DNA of 64,000 nucleotides from assembly GCF_900086715.1 (NCBI RefSeq), contig NZ_FLKH01000012.1, positions 496,001-560,000 on the forward strand, given 5' to 3'. This document shows, one piece after another, positions 21,015 through 27,559 of the stretch (the first letter of the stretch is position 1; each line of letters opens with the position of its first letter). Source of the stretch: Gracilibacillus timonensis (GTDB lineage Bacteria; Bacillota; Bacilli; Bacillales; Amphibacillaceae). A model generated the notes under the pieces. The model was not told the DNA's origin and did not search any database. It saw only the letters and a program-made list of their open reading frames with translations. The translations under genes were made by a program, and so were the position numbers.

Positions 21015-21589
21015 ACGAAAGAGGGCGTATTAAGTTGCGCTCTTTTTTCTATATACACGTACTCCGTCCTCACCTCCGGTTCCTTCTGCTCCAACTTTTC
21101 CGCTTTTGCATTCGCTAACCTTTCTCGGTCTTGTGCGGATTCCGCTTGTTGCTCGGCTTTCTCTTTCGCCTGCGTTTCCGCCTTTAACTGGCGTTTTAAT
21201 TCCCGAAGTTCTTTTACCGTCATTTCGTCCGGCGTTTTTTCTTCGCCTTTGGCGGTTGTGTGAGTGGCGGTGCGTTCGGATTCCGGCAAAGTTGCGATAA
21301 GGTGTAAGGCATTTAAACCGAAATGTGTATACGTAGACACATCGTCTTGCTTTAATTCCTCGTATACCTTAATAAACTTCGCCGATACCGACCTGTCAAT
21401 CTCAACCTCCTCCAACCACTTCCCGAACTCTCCATGCGCTAAGTCACTCTCCTTAACGTGCTTCAAGCGCCTTCCAATCTCGAAAATAGCTTCGCCTGCA
21501 ATTCGCTTGTACGTAGTTATTTCCGTTGTGATGACGTTTAAGTCCGTCGATAGCTCTTGCTTCCGCTCTTGTTCGGCTATTTCAGTCAT
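20939..21589 (-). CDS. DUF3102-family phage/plasmid protein
   Basis: 216-residue protein whose N-terminal half carries the DUF3102 pattern (EIGRRLKHVKE, HGEFGKWLEEVEIDRSVSAKFI), followed by a charged helix rich in Lys, Glu and Ala (about 125-175) likely to form a coiled coil. DUF3102 proteins are common in phages and plasmids; their function is not established. The last 76 bases are antisense to the 3' end of the integrase gene, so the final ~25 residues may be non-native. Confidence 0.75.
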   Translation of the reverse strand: MTEIAEQERKQELSTDLNVITTEITTYKRIAGEAIFEIGRRLKHVKESDLAHGEFGKWLEEVEIDRSVSAKFIKVYEELKQDDVSTYTHFGLNALHLIATLPESERTATHTTAKGEEKTPDEMTVKELRELKRQLKAETQAKEKAEQQAESAQDRERLANAKAEKLEQKEPEVRTEYVYIEKRAQLNTPSFVYKEKSSFSSTILYRSSIVSFEYFK

Positions 21590-21693
21590 AACGTTAACCT
21601 CCGTCCTTCTAGTCGGTCTTTTTCCGCCCTCTCTTCATCGAGCGTGACTTCGTTGAAGTAGGAACGGAATAGGACTCGTACATCTCGCGTGCA

Positions 21694-21731
21694 TAAAAAA
21701 AACGCAAAGGAAGCAAATCCTTTACGCTTTT
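21694..21731 (-). terminator. Terminator of the repressor operon
   Basis: On the minus strand AAAGCGTAAAGGA pairs, with one wobble and one mismatch, with TCCTTTGCGTTTT, followed by further T residues. It lies just after the 21751-21999 gene. Confidence 0.6.
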
Positions 21732-21750
21732 CGTATTTATTCCGCTAAAC

Positions 21751-21999
21751 TTACTGCAAACCTCGTACCTTGTCGGAAGTTTCCTGTACATTCCGGTTAA
21801 CCTCCGCAAACCCTTTGCGCATTTCTTCTCGCAAGGAATCCTGCCCGGCGCTCAATTCTCTTACCTGCTCCGTTAAGCTGTCCACTCGCTCCCTCCCCAA
21901 GCCGTGCTGTCCTTGCGCTAGCTTGCCTACTTTGTCGATTAGTTGCGCTTGCCCTTCGGCTATTTGGCGCAGTAGTTCTCCGTGTTCCTTTTCGCTCAT
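21751..21999 (-). CDS. Small coiled-coil protein, function unknown
   Basis: 82 residues, almost wholly helical with heptad-like spacing (LTEQVRELSAGQDSLREEM). No family recognised. Its ATG overlaps the stop of the XRE repressor gene by four bases, so both are translated from one mRNA. It might modulate the repressor, but nothing in the sequence shows this. Confidence 0.65.
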   Translation of the reverse strand: MSEKEHGELLRQIAEGQAQLIDKVGKLAQGQHGLGRERVDSLTEQVRELSAGQDSLREEMRKGFAEVNRNVQETSDKVRGLQ

Positions 22000-22313
22000 G
22001 ATTCTTCGCTCCCTTCGGAGTTTGGTCGTTCCGCTACATAAAGCGCTGCTTGATTCGAGTCCTCTTCCTTATATTCAACCGTTACAATATCCGTTATTTT
22101 AAACTGCTTCCCCGTCAATCCGTTCATAACTTCGATAATTTTTAGCAATGTACTATATTTAATCGCCTCCGTTCTTCCATTACAAATATCGGAAAGTGTA
22201 GCAGGTCTTATCTTTCCTTCCACGGCTATTTTATTCCGAGTTAACCCGTTTGCTTTTAACGTTTCATCAAGCGTTACTTTAACCATTGGAGTTGTGTTTT
22301 TAAAATTCGCCAT
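21996..22313 (-). CDS. XRE/Cro-type helix-turn-helix repressor
   Basis: 105 residues with an HTH in the N-terminal 70 (LDETLKANGLTRNKIAVEGK then IRPATLSDICNGRTEAIK), typical of Cro/C1-type proteins; the C-terminal 30 residues are acidic and probably flexible. It is transcribed away from the early genes, and palindromic sites lie in the shared intergenic region, so it is the likely repressor of the element's rightward promoter. No Ser-Lys protease dyad is present, so it is not a LexA-type self-cleaving repressor. Confidence 0.85.
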   Translation of the reverse strand: MANFKNTTPMVKVTLDETLKANGLTRNKIAVEGKIRPATLSDICNGRTEAIKYSTLLKIIEVMNGLTGKQFKITDIVTVEYKEEDSNQAALYVAERPNSEGSEES

Positions 22314-22379
22314 AAACCTTCCTACTTTCGTTTATTATTACGCTTAATTATACATTAAAAATAGCGCCAAGTAAATTTT

Positions 22380-22445
22380 ATAGTATTACGGCTTGACGTA
22401 ATGTGATGATTCGTGTATATTTATTACTGTAAATAGTATTACTAT
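22380..22445 (+). promoter_or_regulatory. Early promoter with two operator-like palindromes
   Basis: TTGACG (22393-22398), 17 bases and TATATT (22416-22421) form a strong rightward promoter. A perfect 13-base palindrome ATAGTATTACTAT at 22433-22445 overlaps the transcription start region, and a matching half-palindrome ATAGTATTAC begins at 22380 just before the -35. Binding of the divergent XRE repressor at both would block transcription. Not tested; the protein-site pairing is inferred from position. Confidence 0.75.
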
Positions 22446-22468
22446 AAAACGAAATGGAGCGATTACTT

Positions 22469-22738
22469 ATGACTAACTTAGTATGGATTCAAGGCAACGC
22501 AGAAATGACCGAACCAATCGAATGGAACGAAGAAACCGACCCGGTAACGTATGGAACGCCCGCAGAAAAAGCGGAACTCGAAGCAGAGGCGGAGAGAGAA
22601 ACCAAGATCATCGCAGCATGGGCACACACTCAGATTGAATACGTCATTGCCCGATTCATTGAGGAAGCAGAGTTCACGCCTCGGGAATTAGAAGCAATGG
22701 AGGCGGAGCTTGCAGCGAAAGGAGTACGATTTGAATGA
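22469..22738 (+). CDS. Acidic small protein, first early gene
   Basis: 89 residues, rich in Glu and Ala, with a likely long helix (residues 40-85). No known family. The ATG at 22469 has GGAG eight bases upstream and is preferred to the ATG at 22454. It is the first gene after the regulated promoter and its stop overlaps the next start (ATGA), so it opens an early operon of small genes. Confidence 0.65.
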   Translation: MTNLVWIQGNAEMTEPIEWNEETDPVTYGTPAEKAELEAEAERETKIIAAWAHTQIEYVIARFIEEAEFTPRELEAMEAELAAKGVRFE

Positions 22739-22830
22739 GGCGAAACTTCCCGACGTTAGTTAACCTTTATTACGCCGCTTTATTTGTAGGCGGGCTAATC
22801 TTTATCATTATTTGCGCAGGAGGGGCTTAG
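22735..22830 (+). CDS. 31-residue membrane microprotein
   Basis: The frame starts with ATG overlapping the previous stop by four bases and encodes a basic N-terminus (MRRNFPTLVNLYY) followed by one hydrophobic helix (AALFVGGLIFIIICAGG). The size and single-helix form resemble small holin-like or toxin-like peptides, but nothing specific supports either. Translational coupling is the main evidence that it is real. Confidence 0.5.
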   Translation: MRRNFPTLVNLYYAALFVGGLIFIIICAGGA

Positions 22831-22832
22831 TT

Positions 22833-23060
22833 ATGCAAGTTATTGTACCGGAGTATATGCACGACAAAATAGGCGAGGTTATCAAGCTAAACATGCAAGC
22901 GGTCGAGTTAGGAGCGAATAGGCTGCACATGTCCGATAAAATATCGGAGGAGTTGGGGCAGAGCAACCAAAAGGCGTTTGAGTTCGTTTTATGGCAGGCG
23001 CTTCATGACCGAGAGGCGTTTCTAAGGGAACGGATATCGAGCTTAGGAGGCGAAAGGTGA
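22833..23060 (+). CDS. Small protein, function unknown
   Basis: 75 residues, mixed alpha-helical, no recognised family. AGGAGG at 22819-22824 points to the ATG at 22833; the frame upstream overlaps the microprotein and is not used. The stop overlaps the next possible start (GTGA). Part of the early operon. Confidence 0.6.
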   Translation: MQVIVPEYMHDKIGEVIKLNMQAVELGANRLHMSDKISEELGQSNQKAFEFVLWQALHDREAFLRERISSLGGER

Positions 23061-23176
23061 CGGGCTTAAAGGAACGGAGGGAGGAGGAGGAGGAGGGTAG
23101 CGCCTTCCTTCTTCTAGGTTTTCGGTTGGCAATCGTTAACTTGGAGTTAGACCGTTCGTCATCGTCTAAAATGTGA
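23057..23176 (+). CDS. Possible 39-residue peptide
   Basis: GTG at 23057 overlaps the preceding TGA and has AGGAGG seven bases upstream. It encodes a Glu-rich start (GLKERREEEEE), a short hydrophobic part and a Ser-rich end. Coupling and the ribosome site favour translation; lack of any homology that I know keeps the call weak. Confidence 0.35.
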   Translation: MTGLKERREEEEEGSAFLLLGFRLAIVNLELDRSSSSKM

Positions 23177-23507
23177 ACGAAAATGTTACAGTTTCTTTAC
23201 AATTACAGACGAATGGGCAACTTAGGTGCTTATTAATACCATATATAGTAGGAAAGGTTTTAAATATCGATAACAAAACGTTGTACAGGGTAATTATGTC
23301 CGACAAATTGTTAACACCAAAAAAAGTTTAGGTTATATGGTTGTAACGGGGTTTTATTAATACCATATATAGTATAAGCACTTATTATGGAGGATTATCC
23401 ATTTTGCCGGATAACTACAGTTTCTAAAAAAGTTTAGGTTATATAGTCACAATGAGGGTTAGTTCGTTTACTAGTAAGTAAGGACAACTTTATATAAAAG
23501 TATCAGA
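23177..23507. repeat. Non-coding region with two families of direct repeats
   Basis: A 20-base sequence TATTAATACCATATATAGTA occurs exactly at 23231-23250 and 23355-23374. A 19-base sequence AAAAAAGTTTAGGTTATAT occurs at 23320-23338 and 23426-23444. The order is interleaved, so a ~110-125-base unit seems to have been duplicated and then diverged. These may be promoter/operator blocks or binding sites for an element protein; no gene is present. Confidence 0.8.
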
Positions 23508-23536
23508 ACGCTAGCTTTTCGCTAGCTTTTTATTTT
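23508..23536 (+). terminator. Terminator before the second XRE gene
   Basis: GCTAGC, loop TTTTC, GCTAGC, then TTTTTATTTT. It probably ends the early transcript or acts as an attenuator for the gene at 23594. Confidence 0.75.
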
Positions 23537-23593
23537 CGCCTAAAAGCACAACTATAGGCGATAAAATATATTTATTTACAAGGAGGAGTTAAA

Positions 23594-23851
23594 ATGACAA
23601 GTATATCAGCAAGCACGTTAACAGCCGAAGAGGTTCGCCTAATCCGCCAATTTTTAGAATTGACGCAAGAGGAGTTTGCCAAAGCAGCAGGGATGACCCG
23701 GGCAACTATCGCGAACATCGAAGCAGACAGAGTTATTATCACCGGTAGAAGTTGCCATCGCATTGTTAAGCTACTGGAGCCGGTCAAGTCCGATTTTATT
23801 AATTACATGGATATGCGAAGAAAGGTGGCGAAATCGTTGGCAGGGGCGTAG
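23594..23851 (+). CDS. Small XRE-family DNA-binding protein
   Basis: 85 residues with a full HTH_XRE domain: VRLIRQFLELTQEEFAKAAG then MTRATIANIEADR (about residues 13-45). AAGGAGGAG upstream. It is the second regulator of the element and might act as an antagonist of the repressor, as excisionase or as a copy-control protein; no direct evidence separates these. Confidence 0.8.
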   Translation: MTSISASTLTAEEVRLIRQFLELTQEEFAKAAGMTRATIANIEADRVIITGRSCHRIVKLLEPVKSDFINYMDMRRKVAKSLAGA

Positions 23852-24531
23852 GAAGGCTATAGTCGCCAGTCTCGTACCTGTCAATTCGACAGGTTAGGAT
23901 TCCGCTACAACAACCGTTTTTATTACGTTATATTCGATAACTACTTTTTCTTCCTACCCTTTAAGGGTTGAACGCTGTACCCCTTGGGGCGCAAGGCTTC
24001 ATTTTCGAAATAACTACTTTTACTTCCTTATCTATCATTTATACACGGAATTAAATATTCGCTACTGTATATATCGCTAGGCTTTGCCTAGCTGGATTTG
24101 ATCAATTACATCAAATCCGAAAGGGGAACACTCCGAGAGTTAAATAACTCCGATTAGTGTATTCCGTCAGTGATTTGCGATAAAGGTAGGCGCCTTATAA
24201 GTTCAAGGTCAAAGTCAAACCCTTTGCAACTTCGCCTAACGGCTCCGTTGCTGAGTAGATTTATCGGAATGTAGTATATCCGAACAAATATAAGCGAAGC
24301 TAATAAGTTACCGGCTTGAACGGTCTTTGTTCAAGGCGGCAGGGTTTAAACATTAGCGGCATATACCGAGGTAAAAAACGCCCTATTTTCTTTTAAGGGT
24401 TAAACGCTGTATCCCTTGGCGCTCTAAGCTTCGTAAAAAAATTTAGGAAGGTTTCTTCCTAGAATCATCGTAAAAAAGCAGAAGTTTCGCCAAAAGGGAA
24501 ACTAAAATTAAACGAGAAAGGAACGAATGAA
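23852..24531. other. Hairpin-rich non-coding region (candidate structured RNA)
   Basis: No protein-coding frame is convincing here. Several perfect or near-perfect hairpins follow one another: CCTGTC/GACAGG near 23877-23893; GCTAGGC/GCCTAGC near 24075; GGATTTGAT/ATCAAATCC near 24094-24118; GGAACACT paired with AGTGTATTCC enclosing GAGTT/AACTC (24124-24167); TCGGA/TCCGA near 24265-24284; CTTGAAC/GTTCAAG near 24315-24336. Two copies of a 41-base motif beginning TTTAAGGGTT lie at 23960-24000 and 24392-24432. It may be a structured RNA, an origin or attenuators. It does not match any RNA family that I know. Confidence 0.55.
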
Positions 24532-24612
24532 ATGACGAATATAAAAGTAATTGATTTGATTATGGGAAGTGGTAAGTCGGAAAGTACAAATTACATTAGC
24601 GCCAACAGATAG
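24532..24612 (+). pseudogene. Truncated N-terminus of a phage P-loop ATPase/helicase
   Basis: A 26-codon frame with a ribosome site (GAAAGGAACG) reads MTNIKVIDLIMGSGKSESTN and stops at TAG 24610. IMGSGKS right after the N-terminus is typical of phage-type DEAD-box helicases/ATPases, in which it is the Walker A. The rest of the gene is absent; instead the DNA enters a further hairpin-rich stretch (24600-24700). It is either the stump of a deleted gene or a leader peptide that keeps the start only. Confidence 0.5.
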
Positions 24613-24905
24613 CGCCTTATAATGGCGAATCCTACTATCGGTACTATTATTCTTCGGAAAATGTATTCCGTAAATAATAGGCGCTTTTATAAGACTACCT
24701 AAACTTGACAAAGTCAAGTTAATTTAGCTTTGCTAAATTTAAGTGTTTTATTAATAGTATTATTCCGAGTAAAAAATAAGTACATTATATACCCTTCGCT
24801 AACAGTAAACGTTATACCCTCTGATATAGAAGAGGAGTGACTTTTCAGAGAAAAAAGATGTAACCGTTGGGGCACAAGGGGTTCGGGCGTTTTTTAGCAA
24901 AAATT
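24613..24905. other. Non-coding leader region before the initiator gene
   Basis: Contains a long imperfect stem formed by GCGCC...TATTATT-TTCGGAA with TTCCG-AAATAATA-GGCGC (about 24614-24693). Further on, a third, weaker relative of the leader motif (AAACGTTATACCC, then CCGTTGGGGCACAAGG) ends in GGGCGTTTTTT, which resembles a terminator. No gene found. Confidence 0.4.
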
Positions 24906-24962
24906 AATGCACATAAAAACCCTCCTATCTATCGAAAAATGCACATAAAAACCCTCCTATCT
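24906..24962. repeat. Two 25-bp iteron-like direct repeats
   Basis: AATGCACATAAAAACCCTCC plus TATCT occurs exactly at 24906-24930 and 24938-24962, a period of 32 bp (three helical turns), 40 bases before the initiator-like gene. Such phased direct repeats next to a replication gene are typical of iterons or of autoregulatory sites for the initiator. Confidence 0.8.
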
Positions 24963-25002
24963 CGGAGTTATGTAAAAAAAACAATATTAAGGAGCCGATA
25001 AA

Positions 25003-25947
25003 ATGACGGATTACAAAAAAGAAACTCAAGCATGGAAAGAGTTAACCGAAGACCAAAAACGCCAACTATTTTCGCTAAAAGAAAATATTGAAGTAGTTGA
25101 CGGAGTTGTCTACGACAGGCGAACAGGCGAGGATGTGACGGAGAGAGTTAGCGTAACATTAAATATTACACAAGACCAGGCGAACGCCTACAAAGTAATA
25201 AAAGAGTTACAAACACACCAAAAAGATAACGGCGGCTTTGTATTCGCTTTCATATCCGAGAGCCAAGCGATTCAAGAACGCTTTCCAAGCCTAACGCAAG
25301 CGGACTATGCAATATTAATCTTCATGAGTACGTACCTATCATATAATAGTGGATATTTTAACTACTGTTACCTGGTGCATGACAACGGAAAGAAGATGGA
25401 TAAGAAAGCGTTAAAAGCATTACTAGGCGTATCAAGGAATAAGTTTCCGGAATTTTATAAGAAACTTGTTGCCGAAGGGATTTTATTAGAATTACCGGAA
25501 GGGTTAGCGATTAATCCACACGTATTTTACCGAGGTACTAATGTCGATAAAATTTCGACAGACTACCGATATACTAGAGTATTCAAGCAAACAATCCGAG
25601 AGTTATACGGCAAGTTTACCGGACGAACACTAGCAAAGTTAGGCGTTATCTACGCGATTCTACCGTACATTAATTTTAATTATAACACAGTTTGCAAAAA
25701 CCCGACAGAAGTAATTCCGGATAAGGTTAAACCGATGGAGATAAAGCAACTTGCGAAAGAGTTAGGTTTTGCCGATTATAAACACCTGGCAAAGACGTTA
25801 AAGTCGATCAAATATAAAAATAAGGCGGTATTCTTATTCGTAACTGATGGAAGCGATACTAGAAAAAGTTATATTATCGTAAATCCTAACGTCGTTTATG
25901 CAGGTAACGGCAAGCACCTAGAAAGTATCAAGGTTCAATTCAACTAA
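25003..25947 (+). CDS. Winged-helix replication-initiator-like protein
   Basis: 314 residues. The central part, GKKMDKKALKALLGVSRNKF then YKKLVAEGIL (about residues 128-165), has the form of a winged helix in which a recognition helix is followed by a wing, as in Firmicute plasmid RepL-type initiators and phage replication proteins. A second helical region lies near 240-270. No HUH rolling-circle motif and no helicase motif is present. Adjacent iteron-like repeats support a theta-type initiator. A regulator (rather than a replication protein) is the alternative. AGGAG precedes the ATG. Confidence 0.55.
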   Translation: MTDYKKETQAWKELTEDQKRQLFSLKENIEVVDGVVYDRRTGEDVTERVSVTLNITQDQANAYKVIKELQTHQKDNGGFVFAFISESQAIQERFPSLTQADYAILIFMSTYLSYNSGYFNYCYLVHDNGKKMDKKALKALLGVSRNKFPEFYKKLVAEGILLELPEGLAINPHVFYRGTNVDKISTDYRYTRVFKQTIRELYGKFTGRTLAKLGVIYAILPYINFNYNTVCKNPTEVIPDKVKPMEIKQLAKELGFADYKHLAKTLKSIKYKNKAVFLFVTDGSDTRKSYIIVNPNVVYAGNGKHLESIKVQFN

Positions 25948-25991
25948 CCGTATAAGTATACTTACGCCGGAGTGAAGGAAGGAGCGAGCGA

Positions 25992-26117
25992 ATGACTACA
26001 GAACAACTGATTGAGTATCTAAAAGCGCTAGCCGAGCTAAGAAAGGCAGGCTTCCACGTAACTTTAGAGGCAACCGAAGCTATGAAGCAGTTAGACAAAT
26101 TAACTAAACAGAGTTAG
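25992..26117 (+). CDS. Small helical protein, function unknown
   Basis: 41 residues (MTTEQLIEYLKALAELRKAG...), preceded by GGAGCGAGCG as ribosome site, 44 bases after the initiator-like gene and read in the same direction. Amphipathic helix pattern; no family recognised. Confidence 0.5.
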   Translation: MTTEQLIEYLKALAELRKAGFHVTLEATEAMKQLDKLTKQS

Positions 26118-26202
26118 CCGACCAAAGCACGTAAGTTTATTTGTCATGCGCAAAAATGAAAACGCTATGAAAACAAAAAGATCGAATGAAGGAGAGACTA
26201 GA

Positions 26203-26865
26203 ATGAACGAACAACTAACCCAAGCACAAGAAACGAAAACAACGGAGATAAAAAGCAAAACGTGCGCCAAGTGCGCCGAAGAAAAGCCGGTAACCGAGTT
26301 CACCAAGCATAAAGGCTACAAGGACGGACTAGAGGCGAAATGTAAGACCTGCCGCAGTGTGTATCGCACCACCGGAAAGGGCAAAGCGTTACAAGCCTTA
26401 CACAACACCCAACGTCGCAGACAGAACGCAGAAACGGAGCTAGGCGAGCAGCTACTTGATACGTTAACAACCGAAGAGGTCGAGGACTTGCAAAACGAAC
26501 CCGAATGCGCCTACTGTCAAACGCAGCTAACCGAAGAGAACCCAGTTACCTTAGACCACGTTATTCCGTTTAAACACGGAGGCGCTAACGAATACGAGAA
26601 CCTAGTCGCCTGCTGCCGGTCATGTAACGCAAGAAAAAGAGACGGCTTCTTTTTCGAGTTTCTCCGGGACAACTTCGACCGCCAAGCCGAGTTAAGGTTT
26701 CTTCTATTACTAATCGAACGGTACAACGTCGATTTAAGCGACCTTGTCAACGCAGAAACGATCACACAAGCAGCGGAAGCTACTAACGAAGAGCCTACAG
26801 AGGAGGAGGAGCCGAGCAATGGATTCGAATGGAAGCGATTACAGTTGTCGAGCGCAAGAGCTTAA
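26203..26865 (+). CDS. HNH endonuclease with N-terminal zinc ribbon
   Basis: 220 residues. The N-terminal part has a four-cysteine cluster (CAKCAEEK ... CKTCRSVYR) like the zinc ribbons fused to many phage HNH enzymes. The HNH core is CAYCQTQL, LDHVIPFKHGGANEYENLVA, CCRSCNARKRD at about residues 106-150, with paired metal-binding cysteines. HNH enzymes near phage genes often help DNA packaging or act as homing nucleases; no terminase is present here. The start at 26203 has AAGGAGAG; the upstream ATG at 26146 is poorer. Confidence 0.85.
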   Translation: MNEQLTQAQETKTTEIKSKTCAKCAEEKPVTEFTKHKGYKDGLEAKCKTCRSVYRTTGKGKALQALHNTQRRRQNAETELGEQLLDTLTTEEVEDLQNEPECAYCQTQLTEENPVTLDHVIPFKHGGANEYENLVACCRSCNARKRDGFFFEFLRDNFDRQAELRFLLLLIERYNVDLSDLVNAETITQAAEATNEEPTEEEEPSNGFEWKRLQLSSARA

Positions 26866-27010
26866 AGCCGAGCTAGGCGCCGTTAGCCAAGAACAGATTA
26901 GGATAACGAGGGATTTGCAAGAACAACTTGCAGAAATCCAACGAATAAGGTCGGAATTAAACAAGCTACAGAAACAGTTAGAGGAAGCGGAGGAGAAAAC
27001 CAAATTATGA
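26819..27010 (+). CDS. Small coiled-coil protein
   Basis: 63 residues; from residue 10 on a continuous heptad pattern (LQEQLAEIQRIRSELNKLQK) predicts a coiled coil. The ATG at 26819 has GGAGGAGGAG upstream and lies within the end of the HNH gene in another frame (47-base overlap). Its stop overlaps the next start. Confidence 0.6.
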   Translation: MDSNGSDYSCRAQELKAELGAVSQEQIRITRDLQEQLAEIQRIRSELNKLQKQLEEAEEKTKL

Positions 27011-27420
27011 CAGACACCCGAAAAATAAAATCACTACAGCACCGCATACACAAACACGCAAAAGACCATTGCGCTAACCATAAAGACGTAGATAAGTGTT
27101 TGTTAACTGACAATGAAAAATGTGTACTTTCGTTTAAAGGGGAGTCAGTAACCGGCAATATATGTCCGTATTTTGTAAAACATGTTGCGCCAAGTAGTCC
27201 GAGGTTACTAGAAGAGTACTCAGAACATTTGCCGGACGGGCACGAACTTAAAAAAGATAAAAAAGAGTTTCCTAACAAATGTAGCCGCTGCTACCAGCGA
27301 TATAAAAAGACAAGTAACCGGCAGAAGTATTGTGATAAATGCCGACCCATCGTACAACAAAAACAAGCGAAGGAGCGTATGAAGGTAAGACGAAAAGCAG
27401 CCGTAACAAATCAGATATAA
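27007..27420 (+). CDS. Cysteine-rich VLP-type zinc-binding protein
   Basis: 137 residues. The central section with CLLTDNEKCVLSF and NICPYFVKHV and the zinc ribbon CSRCYQRYKKTSNRQKYCDK (about 92-111), followed by a basic tail (KERMKVRRK), resembles the cysteine-rich VLP family found on Firmicute integrative elements and plasmids. The function is unknown; zinc binding and a basic tail suggest nucleic-acid contact. Coupled to the preceding gene by a four-base overlap. Confidence 0.75.
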   Translation: MTDTRKIKSLQHRIHKHAKDHCANHKDVDKCLLTDNEKCVLSFKGESVTGNICPYFVKHVAPSSPRLLEEYSEHLPDGHELKKDKKEFPNKCSRCYQRYKKTSNRQKYCDKCRPIVQQKQAKERMKVRRKAAVTNQI

Positions 27421-27429
27421 ACTACTATC

Positions 27430-27540
27430 GTTACGCTTTAGACTATTTAAACACTTGATATGGCAGGGGTTGTAATCGCATATTTTCAATTTAGGATTAA
27501 ACACCCTAGTACCCTTGTTTTTGCAGTTCTAAAGCGTAAC
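27430..27540. other. Long-range inverted repeat in the leader of the late genes
   Basis: GTTACGCTTTAGA at 27430-27442 is the exact complement of TCTAAAGCGTAAC at 27528-27540; the 85 bases between contain GGCAGGGGTT and GGATTAAACACCCTAGTACC, which resemble the 24391-24432 motif region. It lies between the VLP-type gene and the late gene cluster and ends 20 bases before a start codon, so a regulatory RNA fold is likely. Confidence 0.6.
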
Positions 27541-27559
27541 AAATCAAGGAGGAACTTAT

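Noticed and set aside
21609-21809. 66-codon minus-strand frame in the element
   Set aside because: It overlaps the end of the coiled-coil gene and runs through a terminator hairpin; no ribosome site and no family features.
24050-24440. Group I or group II intron in the hairpin-rich region
   Set aside because: I looked for the conserved core segments and a domain V-like hairpin and found none; no interrupted gene flanks it.
23177-24962. CRISPR array in the repeat-bearing part of the element
   Set aside because: Repeats occur only twice each, with unequal spacing and no cas genes; they look like control or origin repeats.
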